Assembly (NCBI GenBank): GCA_013407085.1
Contig: JACCGJ010006272.1
Location: forward strand, 1-64,000
DNA from: Atriophallophorus winterbourni
Taxonomy: Eukaryota > Platyhelminthes > Trematoda > Plagiorchiida > Microphallidae
Reading direction: 5' to 3'
Length of the DNA: 64,000 nucleotides
In this document: piece by piece, positions 11,772 to 22,601 of the stretch
Layout: every line of letters starts with the position of its first letter
Position numbering within the stretch: the first letter of the stretch is position 1
Notes under the pieces: generated by a model
The model's database searches: none
Seen by the model: the letters and a program-made list of their open reading frames with translations, nothing else
Told to the model about the DNA's origin: nothing
Made by a program: the position numbers and the translations under genes

Positions 11772-14700
11772 ATGAATAACGGACACAATGCACCGCCTAT
11801 TCCCACCGCAAAGTTTGAATGTAAGTGATGTTTCTTGTACGATCTCTCAGATCTGGATCACACGGCCGATGTTCAGTATGTTGTTCCTTTACGAAATGTA
11901 TGCCTTCAGACTACATGCCTGGGGTGACACACTGAAAGAGGCATTCGAGCAGGTAATATGTGTTGTCTTTATTGCCACAGATAGCAATGGCAATGTTCGG
12001 ATACATGACGACAAATTATGACAGTATTGAAATGTCGGAAAGTTACGAAGTAGAAGCTAACGGTAAGTACTTTGTTAGTTGTTTTTAAACATATCGATCT
12101 TAACCCATGTGCAGTCTATGATTGTGGCACTTTGCCTGCATCAGGCTTGTGGTTTTATACATAACTACATACATACATCGCACACCTCATTATTCTCAAT
12201 TCGCCTTCTATTTACTCTGCCGTAATAAAAAGTTGCTATCACATTTTTTCAATCTTCACCATCACATTTTTACTCTTTTTCATTCATATATCGACGTATG
12301 CAATTTCCCAATCGGGCTAATTAAGTAGCAACTATAATAGAATCAGGTTAAGTTCTCATCGGCTTCAAAATCAAGTGTAGAAAGACCGTTTTTCAAAACT
12401 TAAGTCTGACTCTACTTTGGCTCTACCTATTGTAACTGCAGTACTTCTGTGTTGTGCGGCTATCACCGTGCTAAACTGATTGGCCACCAATAGTGAGCTA
12501 TATGTTGAAACGCGCTAGAGTTTCACTTCCATTTCTATCTCGTATCGCATTGGCAACCTGACAGTATCTTAGCCCACGTGCGGTCCCTGACTGTGCGGCA
12601 ATCAGGTTTGTTCTTTCATACATCATACATACGGTAACCAAAATGCTCGAAGCATAATTGGTAGCGATGTTTTTTAAAGATATAATTTGTCTGTTTTCTG
12701 GTGCTCATATTCTTTGCACTTCAGAGCAGGTCATTTCCGTTGATTTGATCGATTAACTGCAGTGTAGATCGACCATCCAAAGATTGACTGTATCAATCTA
12801 ATTGACAGCCGTTGTAAAGTCTTATTCTTCTGTGTAACCACCATTTAAATATCTGTTGCTTAAAACAACAATTTTCTCGCTTGTAGTAAATCTTTCGTAT
12901 CGTTGCAATTAAATTTATCGATGGTTTATGTACTTTGGCCACAATTCAGCCGTATTTGTTTAAACCTTTCTCAATAGACTTTTTTGCTTACGTTTTTGCA
13001 GGTCATGATGGCTTATCCCTTCTCTTTCATTTTCTTGATGAATGGTTGTTCGCGTTTTCTGCCGAGCCCTATTTCTTTCCTCGCGTGAGTCAACCTTTTC
13101 CCGTGTATATAAATTAACCCTTGTAGAATATACTTTAGTTTTATCTACTTACTGTAAAGCACATGAGTTCTCGATCTCTGTGTTCCAAAATAGTATTTCA
13201 TCATCCAGTGAGATAATTGTTGCATACAAATGCTGAAAAACAAATGACATTGCAATGTTTATATTTCGGGACAAAAATAAAAATGCACTCGTTTTTTGTG
13301 CCTAAGTGAAGCCAACTACAAACGATTGATGCTCGCACATATAGCCGCAGTGTAGCCGCTACCACTGAGGTTTGTGTTATGTTCCCCGCTGCGAATGCCT
13401 ATTTCTGAAAACTCGTTTAAAATTGAGTCCACACCAAATTAATGAGTGCTGTCCGTTGCTGGAAAATTAACAGCGACAGCCTAAAATCCTCTTCACGGGT
13501 TAAAATCATGTCGAAAATTTCATCGTTGGAATCATCGTTATCATTAAAATCGGCATTAAGTCGACAACACATATCGTCGCTGAACCAATGACTTGTGCGG
13601 CTCTTTTCCAAATCTATGTGTGATGTCATTGTACAACTGATCGATAGCTTCGCTAATCTCAGTAGTTATATCTCTGCTAACGATTTAAAGAAGAAGAAAT
13701 TGGCTTTGTTCGGATACACGAAGACGAGATGTCACAGCGGGTGTAGCGTTTGATGACCTTCTGCGTGATGTTTTAAAGGTCCAATGTGCAATTAAACTAC
13801 AAAAACGAACTGTTTATCGAGCGTTTGCATATTCCGCTTGCACGCCTTCTTTTTTCCGCGTTTTCTTATCACCTGTTCCTGGTGCATGTTACTTGGCACT
13901 TTGTCTGGCTTCAGAGCCTTGCTTCATGATGATGTTGATAAATGGGCTGATGAGCGCTAAGTTTGCTATGAACAACTCACGCTGTTATCGATCGCGAAAG
14001 AAACGGAATCACAATCTTAAACTCTATTGTCTGTGGTAATGTTGATGTCAACGTGAACCAAACGCAACATAAGAACGTATGTCACAAACACACATGCTGG
14101 CGTTAGCGGACCTACGGAGGAAGGAGAAGGCCACAAAAACAAATATCGTCACAGTTGCTAGGACATGTCCATTGTTAACACAATTATCAATACTGGTGTT
14201 TGTGTATGTGAAGGTTGTGCTATGAGCCACGACCGAGTTTTTGCTGCTGATAAATTAAATTTTATACGACTGTTTCAGCATTTATCTTCGGGCAACCCAC
14301 AAGATATTACATCCGTCACACACCCTTTCGTATGTATATATGCATGAAATCTCAAGCCTAATCCAGGCAAACTTCCACACAGTCGAAGACTGCTCGTGGG
14401 CTAAGATACTGTCAGGTTGCCCAGGCCTAGACAGATATGAGAAAGGAAATAGAAATGGAAGCGAGACTCCACCGTGTATTCTCATGCAGCTCACTACCGG
14501 TGGCAAATCGGTTTAGCACGATAATGGGAAAAGACGTTTATTTTCCCTAAAAACTCAATATCTTTAAACATATTACGACTCTATGTCAACATTGATTTAA
14601 ATTATTTGGCGCGAAAACCATTATTACAATTTGATCATTATGTTTATAATTTGATTATATTCGCCCTTTATTCTCATTGGTCCATCGAGTCCTTGACGCG

Positions 14701-17700
14701 GTTTTAATGTGCTATTTCCCAAGGTTATTCCCTTTTACATTACAAAGGTTGTCACAGCCGGGGGTGGCAGTGGGGATGAGTTCCCACTGTCTATAAAATG
14801 CTCCCATAAGGCGTGCGTCTCAAACAGCCTCTGACAACCAAAGCCCAGCTCCTGGCCTGCACGTGGCGGAACTGCTTCTACTGACAGGAGAAAGGGCGAA
14901 GGCGGGTGACTGGCGCCTCAAAACCAGTTTGCTCCGGGCAGATGGAGCTCGTTAGCCTGGGAGGGCAGTCCATCTAAGGGAAGGAAAACCCTTATTCCAA
15001 ACCTCCGCTGCCTTGCGGCATACCCGTTTGCGGGAAAGGCTTCGGGAGTGAACCCTGAGGAAAAATCCCTGCTGCCTCGCGGGAAGACTTTTGAGTCAAA
15101 GTCTCCGGGTGGGGTCCCCTAAGCTAACCCCCTACTTCGGCCTTGGCAACCGGGTAGTATGTCGCCTACAACAAGAACCATGGATTCTACTTCAACCACA
15201 TCTTGCTGTCAAAATTACGTTCGCTACATTACATCACATGCCGATCCTTATATTCCACGCCCCTCATTACACACAAGCAATGAATCTCGTCAAGATGCTC
15301 CTTCAAGCTCACCAAACACAGAACAGCCGAGTCAGATTGCTCACTTCTTGAAACCCCGTATGCCCTTCAAGCTAGCTGCATTCAACGTCAGGACCTTGAG
15401 ACAAACAGGACAACAGGCTGGATTAGCTCGTACACTAGAAACGATGGGAGTAGACATCTGCTGCCTATCAGAAACGCACTTACACGACTCTAGTAATGTG
15501 ATAAACCTAAGCTCACCGAATAATACCGGCGCCAAGTTCCGTTTGCGTGTATCTGGTAATGAAGAGGCCCAGGCAGCGGGACTTGCAGGAGTTGGTATTG
15601 CCCTGAGCTCACGCGCCGAGGCAGCCTTGATTGACTGGTTACCTGTCAATAGCCGTTTGTGCGCCGTCCGACTTGGTGGCTCATGCAAAATCAGTCAACA
15701 CAGGCAGAACACTCGTGCTTTTTTCGTCATCGCAGCCTACGCCCCCACTGACTGCAGTGCTGATTTAGCGAAAGACGAATTCTACCGAAGTCTAGACAAA
15801 TTACTGCGTAAAGCAAGAAAGTCGGATATTGTCATCCTGGCTGGCGATCTTAATGCCCGAGTTGGCCGCCTCTCACAAAGTGAACGACACCTCGGTGGTC
15901 CATATGGTCTCGATTGCGTCCGATCAGACAACGGTGAACGCCTGTTGAGTCTGTGTGCTGAGCACCGCCTATTTCTCAGCAGCGTCAACTTCCGACATTC
16001 CAAACAACGGTCAGCAACATGGAGATCCCCCTCGACAGGATTCTGGACACAAATTGATCACATTGCGATCAGTTATCGATGGCGTTCCAGTGTGCAAGAC
16101 TGCAGATCATATTGGTCGACCTGCCTATCATCAGACCACGCGTTAGTCTGTGCAAACCTAACTATGCGTTTCAGCGGATCGCGTAAGAAAAATATCCCGA
16201 GGCTGGATACGCTTAAACTATCAGATAGAGCAGTGGCAGAGAACTATCTAACGGCCCTATCTAATGCACTTGGACCCCATCCTGATAATATTGAGGAGCA
16301 TTGGGCTCAAATCCAAAGCGCAATGTATCATGCTGGCCTGGAAAGCTGTGGAACATCCAAGCGAACAGGTTCCAACTGGATATCTGCTGCTACAGCCAAA
16401 TTAATTGACCAACAGCGTTCCTTACTTTCGGGGGAAATATATGATGAACAGCACAGGCAAATCCGTCACCAGTTGAAGACCAGTCTCAAAACGGACCGAG
16501 AATCATGGTGGGAAGAGCGGGCAGGCGAGATGGAAGCAGCCCAAGCAGTTGGCAACACCCGCAAATTGTTCCAGCTTATACGCTCCACGGGACCCCGAAT
16601 GCCCAGCGTGAGCGAACTAATCACGGAAGCAGATGGGTCGTTGATTACCAACAGAGAAAGGCGAATGGACCGCTGGAGGGAACATTTCGCTAGCCAATTC
16701 AATCAACCGCGACCACTCTCTGTTGCTCAGCCAAGTGGCTCCACCACTCAGTGGCCGGCCCCACAGGGACCACCTACGGAGGCAGAAATTCGCTCACACA
16801 TAATGAAGCTTAGACGACGCAAGGCCCCTGGTTTAGACGAGCTACCAGCCGAACTATTCGTTGAAGGTGTCGACGTTTTGTGCAGTGAGCTGTCAGTGCT
16901 CTTCGGAAAGATCTGGAACGAGGAAACCATACCCAGCGCGTGGGGAGCGTCAGCCATCGTCCCAGTATTCAAGAAAGGGTCGATGAAAGAGTGCGGTAAT
17001 CACAGGGGTATAAGTCTCATACCGGTGGTTTCTAAACTGTTTGCATCAATCATCCTGACCAGGCTTAACAGCTACCGAGAAGCAGAGTATCGAGAAGAAC
17101 AGGCTGGTTTCAGAGGAGGACGCGGGTGTGTGGATCAAATCTTCACGCTGCGCCAAATTTTGGAGCAACGTTACCAATACGCACGTCCAACAATTATCGT
17201 CTTTCTTGACATACGAGCAGCCTTTGATTCCCTTGACAGAATCGCTCTCTGGGACTGTCTCATTCGCCATGGTGTCCCACCGAAGTACGTAATCCTGCTC
17301 AAGAAGCTGTACTGCCACACCACCGGCAGAGTCAAAGCCTATGGTGATTTATCCAATCAGTTTACCATTTCCATCGGGGTTCGTCAAGGATGTCCGATCT
17401 CCCCATTCCTATTTAACTTTGCGATTGACGATGTCATGAAAGCAGCAACAGCCCAGCTACCGAATTGTGGGATCGACCTGCTCCCCGGTCGACGAGTTAT
17501 GGATCTGGACTATGCTGACGACATTGCTCTCCTCGGAGAGGATGCTTGCGCCATACAAAGCGCTTTGGATCTACTCGTTGATTAGTTGTCGCTGTATGGA
17601 TTACATTTCTCTCCGTCAAAATGCAAAGTGTTCCTACAGGATTGGACAGACCCAACACTTGATTTGACGATCGAAAACCATAAACTGGAAGTGACTGACA

Positions 17701-20700
17701 GATTCACCTACCTAGGGAGCTGCATCACAACTGGGGGCGATATCGAAGCTGAAATCACAGCACGGGTTGCAAGAGCACGCCATGCTTTCGCTGGGCTACG
17801 GTATCTGTGGCGCCGACGCGATGTTGGATTACGCTTGAAGGGCAGAGTGTACCAGGCCACCGTACGAGCAGTTCTACTGTATGGCTGCGAGACGTGGACG
17901 CTGCGACAAGCCGATAGTCAACGATTATCGACGTTTGATTATCGCTGCCTGCGGAGTATAGCTCGTTTAAGCTGGCAACAGAAAGTCAAAAATGATGACG
18001 TCAGGAAGGCAGTCCTCGGCGATCGCTCTGTGCCACTCTCCGATCATATATCCATGTGCCAGCTGAGATGGCTGGGGCACGTTCTCCGTATGAATGAGCG
18101 ACGCCTTCCTCGCGTAGCTCTTTTGCTCTCGCTGGACGTGATTGGAAACGTCGCCGTGGCGGACAAAGGAATACCTGGCGAAAGACCCTCAAGCGTCTAA
18201 CAGCCCTACTAGCCATCGTGGGAACATCGCGCTTACCCGGGTGGGGTCCGAAGGACCGTGAAGATATGTGGCTGATAACACTCAGTGTGATGGCAAAAGA
18301 AAGGAACCAGTGGCGAGAATCCTGCCGTGCTTGTGTTCCCGTTTATCAATGACCCTCCCCCCTCACTTTTTTTTCCAAAAAAGACAAAAAATATCAAAAG
18401 CGGCATGTGTAAACAGACAGACAAAAAAATCCCCCTCTTTTTTTTCTTTTTTTCTTTCATCATGTACCTTCTTCATGGTATACTTGTTGGCACATCGTCT
18501 GTAAAGACTTGTGTGATAATAATAATTACATTCTAAGCCTATATATATGGATGAGTAAACCATGTTTGTTATTATTGGAAGTGAGCTGCCATACGAACTT
18601 CTCTGAAGCCTTGGTCTTCTCTCTCAATAGTCTGTTGGGCAATATCGTGGGAAGCATACCAGAGTACATTATTAGCTCCATATCAAGAACGTAACAGTTT
18701 AGCGACGGGTTTATTCAAGTTACGAAATCATGGAACAATCCAAGATAGAAATTCTTTTGGAGCGACAAATGATGCTGATGGAACTTCTACTTCAAAAGCA
18801 AGTACCAAGCACAGAAGCACGTGCTATTCCACCCTCCGTTGACGGAATTGCGAACAGTATCGCAGAATTCTCCTATGATCCGGAAGCGAACGTCACGTTT
18901 GAAACTTGGTTCAGACGTTATGAAGACCTTTTTCGTGTTGATTTTTCAGCCCAAGATGATGCATGGAAAGTCCGGCTGCTGCTACGTAAACTTGGCCCAG
19001 CAGAGCTGGATAAGTACTGCAACCTGATCCTTCCCAAGAATCGTCGGGATAGAACTTTTGATGAGACGATCAAGTCACTGATTAAACTTTTCGGTGAGCA
19101 GGTATCTCTCTTCAACACTCGTTACAGGTGCCTAAAGCTGAAAATGAACGACACTGACGACTTCCTGACACATATGGGCATTGTGCACGGATGTGCAATC
19201 GTGCGTCACGGATGTGCAATCGTGCAGCATTTCCGTGCTGCACGGCTAACATCGTGCTAAATTGTTTGGCCAACGGTAGTGAGCTGCATGCTGAAATACG
19301 CTGGAGTCTCGCTACCGTTTCTATTTCTCCCTCATCTGTCTAGGCCTGTGCAACGTGACAGTATCTTAGCCCACGTGCAGTCTCTGACTGTGCGGCACTT
19401 TGCCTGGATCAGGCTTGTGCATTCATACATACATACATACATGGGCATTGTCAATCGCGAATGTGAACGCTTCAAGTTGCGGTCCCTCACAGACGACCAG
19501 TTCAAGTCCCTGATATTCATATGCAGTCTGGTATCTCCGCGTTTCGCTGATATTCAAACGCGACTGCTCAACAAACTTGAGCAAGAACCCTCCTTCACTC
19601 TCCAAGCCATTGGTGATGAATATCTACGACTGGTCCGTCTCCAAGAAGATTCGGCACTGATTCAACATGGAAATCATGGCACCGAAACCATCCATGCCGT
19701 TCAGCAAAGCAATTGGCATTCGTCACAAGATTCCAGCGCAAAGAAGCCACCGTCTTCATGTTGGCATTGCGGAACCTGGCACTACGCCCGATATTGTCCC
19801 TTCAAACAACACCGTTGCAGTCAGTGCGACGTCACAGTCCACAAAGAAGGATTATGCAGATCCAAAACGAAACAACAAGTTTCGTCGAAACCAAAGATTT
19901 CGAGGCCATTTTCAAAGCCGCAGCAAAACCAGGAGAGGTTTTCATCAAAGCCCAGGACTCCTTGGAAGCATTCACCAAGCGGACACGCACTCATCGTCAC
20001 AACAACATTCCAAGTAAGTTCATCTCCGAGACGACGATTCATCTCAATCCAGATCAACGGTATACCCGTTCAGCTTCAACTGGATACAGCATCAGACATC
20101 ACAATCATCTCCGAAGCAATGTGGAAAAATCTTGGCAGCCTACGTATCTATTCAACATGTCCGCCTGCAACCAGTGCCTGTGGTGGATCGCTCAAGTTAA
20201 TCGGGCAACTGAAGTGTTGTGTGTATTTCCGAGAGAAAACAGCAACATGTACCTGCTACATCAGCAAAGCGAACTTGAATCTCCTCGGACTCGATTGGAT
20301 CGAATATCTCCTAATTGCAGATCAGTCAATCAATGGTTTGTGCAACCAAATACAGTGCAGCAGTGCACCCTCTGACAGGATTGCAGCTATATCCACTGAG
20401 CAGTATGTACGCGATCAGTTGACCACAGCAGTTCGAAACCTTTCCGTGACGGTCGCAGATATCAAGAGGACACTGAACGACGACGAGGTTCTCTCAGAAG
20501 CTATCAGGTATGTTCAATCTGGCTGGTCTAGGCTAGCACCACAATTGACTGGAAATCAACTGTTCCAAAGACGGGAATCCTTATCAATCGTGGATGACTG
20601 TCTCATGTTTGGTGCTCGAGTCGTTATTCCCGCTGCTTTGCGTCAACGGGTAATACGTCAATTTCATGCTGGGCATCCGGGGCTCAATCGGATGAAAGCA

Positions 20701-22517
20701 ATCGCCCAAAGTTTCGCCTACTGGCCAGAAATGGACGCTGATATCACCGAGTTTGTCAGGCGCTGTACCAATTGTCGACAAGCGGCAAAACTTCCTGCTC
20801 ACGCAACACCGGTTCCGTGGCCTCGACCTGACAAAGCGTGGTCGCGTATCCACATTGACTTCGCCGGCCCACTCAACGGAACCACCTACTTAGTCTTGGT
20901 AGACGCTTATTCAAAATGGCCAGAAATCGTCCCGCTATCTCCTGCCACAAGTTCGACCACAATCGGAGCACTCACTTCGCTATTCAGCCAACACGGAGTT
21001 CCCGACACCATTGTCTCAGATAATGGATCCCAATTCACATCAGCTCATTTTGCCAAATTCTGCAAGAAGAATGCAATTGAGCATATCCGGACTCCGATCT
21101 ACCATCCCAAATCGAACGGAAAAGCGGAGAGGTTTGTCGACACATTCAAAAGAGCAATGCTCAAGTCTCGAGGCGAGGGGACTACCGTCGACAACTTGCA
21201 ACGATTCCTGTTAGTCTACCGGACGACCCCACACCAATCCCTGATGAATAGTCAAACGCCAGCAGAGGCACTAATGGGTAGAAAACTTCGTACAGTCAAT
21301 AACGCAATGGTCCCGAAGCCACCGCAACCTCATGTTCATCAGCATCTCAGTCAAAGGAGCTTCAAAGTGGGATCCAGCGTCTATGCTCGTGATTATCGAC
21401 AACGAAGAAACCCATGGATCGAGGGCAAGGTTGTATGTCGGAGAGGTAGCGTCATGTTCGACATCCAAGTTGGGAACGACATTTGGATACGCCATCTCAA
21501 TCAATTGAGACCAAGAGAAGGACAGTCGGAGTTAGAATCTGCGGAACCAGTGAATCTTCCGTTGGATCTTCTATTTGATACCTCCCACCTCCGGTTGAAT
21601 TACCACCTGAAAATATCGCTCCCGATCGCGCACTAGAACCCCGACGATGGACTAACCGAAGACGCAAGACTGTCGTACCACTTCAAGTGAACCCCAAGCT
21701 CTGTCGGTACTGAGTCACTTTAAAAAGAGAGGTAATGGGAAACGACGTTTATTTTCCTAAAAACTCAATATCTTTAAAGATATTACGACTCTATGTCAAC
21801 ATTAATTTGAATTATTTGGCGCGAAAACCATGATTATAATTTGATCATATTTGCCCTTTATTCTCATTGGTCCATCGAGTCCTTGACGCGGTTTTAATGT
21901 GCTATTTCCCAAGGTTATTCCCTTTTACATTCAAAGCCTATATATATGGATGAGTAAACCATGTTTGTTATTATTGGAAGTGAGCTGCCATACGAACTTC
22001 TCTGAAGCCTTGGTCTTCTCTCTCAATAGTCTGTTGGGCAATATCGTGGGAAGCATACCACGGTACATTATTAGCTCCATATCAAGAACGTAACACACGA
22101 CGTTGGCTGAACAACACAGAAGTGCTGAACTGTCCTGAAACTACTGATCCCACATACATAAACATTTGCCAATCGTTTTGTCAACAAAGTTTCATGCACA
22201 TTTGAGTTATATAGAAGTATATCCTTAAGCACCGGGATCGTCGTGTTCAAATTAATTGAACCGTTGTGATATTTTATATTTTTAATTCTGCACAGGTTAT
22301 CCAAATTACTGAATTCGATTGGGAGAACTTTCGGATTAAATCCGTTGGGTAAGCATCATTTGTTTTCGTCTAATCCATGTTACTTTGCAGTTGGGGAGAA
22401 CCTTTTCAATTGGGAAAGCATCCACAAGGCTCAGAGGTTAAAGCCATCACGTACTCGAACATGCAAATTCACGACGACCAAGACAGACATGAATTGTTCG
22501 TGATAATCGATATTTGA
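11772..22517 (+). CDS. ZBTB8OS: Archease, cofactor of the RTCB tRNA-splicing ligase (seven coding exons)
   Basis: Archease promotes guanylylation and turnover of RTCB, the ligase that joins tRNA exons. Exons: 11772-11820, 11851-11875, 11910-11952, 11981-12062, 13002-13084, 22296-22348, 22391-22517 (TGA 22515-22517). All introns are GT-AG and phases agree (1, 2, 0, 1, 0, 2), giving 153 residues against about 167 in human. Hallmarks in order: FEYLDHTADVQLHAWGDT (spread over exons 1-3), EAFEQ, AMAMFGYM, SLLFHFLDEW, FFPR, WGE, KHPQGSEVKAITYS and the C-terminal FVIIDI; the conserved acidic residues of the HTAD, WGD and terminal ID segments are present. Introns are 30, 34, 28, 939, 9211 and 42 nt. 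The start is the only Met before the family homology. Intron 4 holds two SINE pieces; intron 5 holds a nested transposon stack. The frame is intact throughout, so the gene appears functional. Confidence 0.93.
12096..12177 (+). repeat. SINE-like repeat, truncated copy 6
   Basis: In archease intron 4. Reads GTGGCACTTTGCCTGCATCA and ends in a CATACATACAT tail. Diverged from the other copies. Confidence 0.7.
12470..12632 (+). repeat. SINE-like repeat, partial copy 7
   Basis: In archease intron 4. Longer copy with the central part (GTGAGCTATATGTTGAAACG, then CAACCTGACAGTATCTTAGC) and CATACAT tail; the 5' end is missing or too diverged to place. Confidence 0.7.
13085..13690. other. Start of archease intron 5, no recognised element
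   Basis: Unique-looking AT-rich intronic sequence after the donor at 13085. A 70-codon open frame on the minus strand (13417-13629) is rich in D/N and shows no family motif. Confidence 0.4.
13690..13945 (+). pseudogene. RTE remnant, C-terminal scrap plus 3' UTR
   Basis: A short stretch resembles the VEDEISHRVRKAGAAFG block of RTE-A1. It jumps by deletion to the same 3' UTR seen at 6515-6680 (shared CTTGGCACTTTGTCTGGCTT), ending in a CATGATGATGTTGAT tail. Sits in archease intron 5. The 380 bp that follow (13946-14325) show only vague RTE-like similarity. Confidence 0.55.
14330..14521 (-). repeat. SINE-like repeat copy 8, 3' part (split by gypsy-2)
   Basis: Minus-orientation SINE from its GTATGTATATATGCATG tail through the core to GTTTAGCACGA, where gypsy-2 begins. 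The family sequence resumes with CACGACGTTGGCTGA at 22096-22131 on the other side of gypsy-2, so CACGA (14517-14521 and 22096-22100) is the target duplication. Confidence 0.85.
14522..14741 (+). repeat. gypsy-2 5' LTR, left part
   Basis: Nearly identical to 21733-21930. Broken after TTTTACATT by RTE-A2; the LTR resumes at 18533. Confidence 0.85.
14746..15158 (+). promoter_or_regulatory. RTE-A2 structured 5' leader
   Basis: GC-rich leader that starts GGTTGTCA and about 85 nt later has the complement TGACAACC, enclosing a second stem CAGTGGG/CCCACTG. The first 330 bp or so are nearly identical to the leader of RTE-B (29776 down to about 29450). RTE elements need an internal promoter and some carry 5' self-cleaving ribozymes; which of these this leader does is not shown by the sequence. 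Confidence 0.6.
15159..18352 (+). pseudogene. RTE-A2 endonuclease-reverse transcriptase, one stop and one frameshift
   Basis: About 1,060 residues, full length for the clade. N-terminal AP-type endonuclease: FKLAAFNVRTLRQTG, CCLSETHLHD, AGDLNARVG, TQIDHIAISY, SDHALV. RT: FLDIRAAFDSLDR (A), GVRQGCPISPFLFNFAID (B), LDYADDIALL (C, YADD intact). C-terminal QLRWLGHVLRMN and RLPGWGP blocks. TAG at 17583-17585 splits the protein just after the palm. A one-base slip in the short T run near 18118-18125 shifts the last 75 residues. Both lesions are minor, so the insertion is recent. Start codon uncertain: first Met of the open frame was used. Confidence 0.88.
18533..18696 (+). repeat. gypsy-2 5' LTR, right part
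   Basis: Matches 21932-22095 with very few changes and ends AACGTAACA. The primer-binding region follows at 18697 (GTTTAGCGACGGG); its tRNA is not recognised. Confidence 0.85.
18730..19184 (+). pseudogene. gypsy-2 Gag, N-terminal half
   Basis: Opens with MEQSKIEILLERQMM and runs through a capsid-like region (FETWFRRYEDLF, KVRLLLRKLG, FDETIKSLIKLFGEQ) to DDFLTHMGI, where the SINE interrupts. The duplicated ATGGGCATTGT (19174-19184 and 19441-19451) lets the frame resume after the SINE. Capsid assembly role by family. Close homologue in gypsy-3 (55297-55500, minus). Confidence 0.8.
19185..19440 (+). repeat. SINE-like repeat, full-length copy 9
   Basis: Reference full copy, 256 bp, flanked by the perfect 11-bp duplication ATGGGCATTGT. 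It begins GCACGGATGTGCAATCGTG, has a partial tandem repeat of that block, a TGCAGCA/TGCTGCA stem, an A-box-like TGGCCAACGG, the core GACAGTATCTTAGCCCACG, and a CATACATACATACATAC tail. It breaks gypsy-2 gag. Confidence 0.9.
19441..21636 (+). pseudogene. gypsy-2 Gag C-half, protease and integrase fused in frame; RT/RNase H absent
   Basis: Continues Gag (NRECERFKL) with two CX2CX4HX4C knuckles (CWHCGTWHYARYC and CSQCDVTVHKEGLC), then a protease with LQLDTASDITIIS. After LNLLGLDWIEYLL the frame passes directly to the pre-integrase linker, the integrase finger (HPGLNRMK ... CTNCRQAAK) and the catalytic core (HIDFAGPL, SDNGSQF, and the acidic residue in KSNGKAER). There is no RT or RNase H anywhere in the element, and no stop from here to 21636. 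The deletion is therefore clean and in frame. Protein made from it could supply capsid, protease and integrase but not reverse transcription. Confidence 0.85.
21733..22095 (+). repeat. gypsy-2 3' LTR (intact)
   Basis: 363 bp, direct repeat of the split 5' LTR. Preceded by a purine tract and followed by the CACGA target duplication. Confidence 0.9.
22096..22131 (-). repeat. SINE-like repeat copy 8, 5' part
   Basis: Continuation of the SINE at 14330-14521 on the far side of gypsy-2; diverged match to CACGATGTTAGCCGTGCAG of the family. Confidence 0.65.
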
Positions 22518-22601
22518 ATTTTTCGAATTTCTATCATTTTATATTCGATATTCCTATTTTCGATTTGACTTTATCGTTTTTCTTCTTTTTGTAACCCTTA
22601 G

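Larger units (their letters stand above)
14742..18525 (+). mobile_element. RTE-A2: full-length RTE/SR2-like LINE
   Basis: Inserted in the gypsy-2 5' LTR with target duplication TTACATT (14735-14741 and 18526-18532); the intact 3' LTR of gypsy-2 shows the empty site. It has a GC-rich leader (14746-15158), one long ORF region (15159-18352), a pyrimidine-rich 3' UTR and an ATA-rich tail (GATAATAATAA). At about 3.8 kb, with both ends defined, it is the reference copy for this family in the window. Confidence 0.9.
14522..22095 (+). mobile_element. gypsy-2: Mag-like Ty3/gypsy element lacking RT and RNase H
   Basis: LTRs are 363 bp (21733-22095) and its split partner 14522-14741 plus 18533-18696; both begin TAATGGGAAA and end AACGTAACA. 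The 5-bp target duplication CACGA lies within a SINE copy that continues on both sides. Purine tract AAAAAGAGAGG precedes the 3' LTR. Internal coding covers gag, protease and integrase only. RTE-A2 is inserted in the 5' LTR and a SINE in gag. The whole stack lies in archease intron 5. Confidence 0.9.

Noticed and set aside
11851..11950. A single exon reading IWITRPMFSMLFLYEMYAF
   Set aside because: The segment is better explained as exon 2, a 34-nt intron and exon 3 of archease, which restores the HTADVQLHAWGD motif.
13948..14000. CTGATGAG followed later by GAAAGAAACGG, resembling a hammerhead ribozyme core
   Set aside because: The required stem II and spacing between CTGATGA and GAAA are absent, and the sequence lies in a decayed RTE tail.
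19185..19440. SINE head as a tRNA-derived promoter
   Set aside because: An A-box-like TGGCCAACGG is present but no B box at suitable distance, so a tRNA origin is not claimed.
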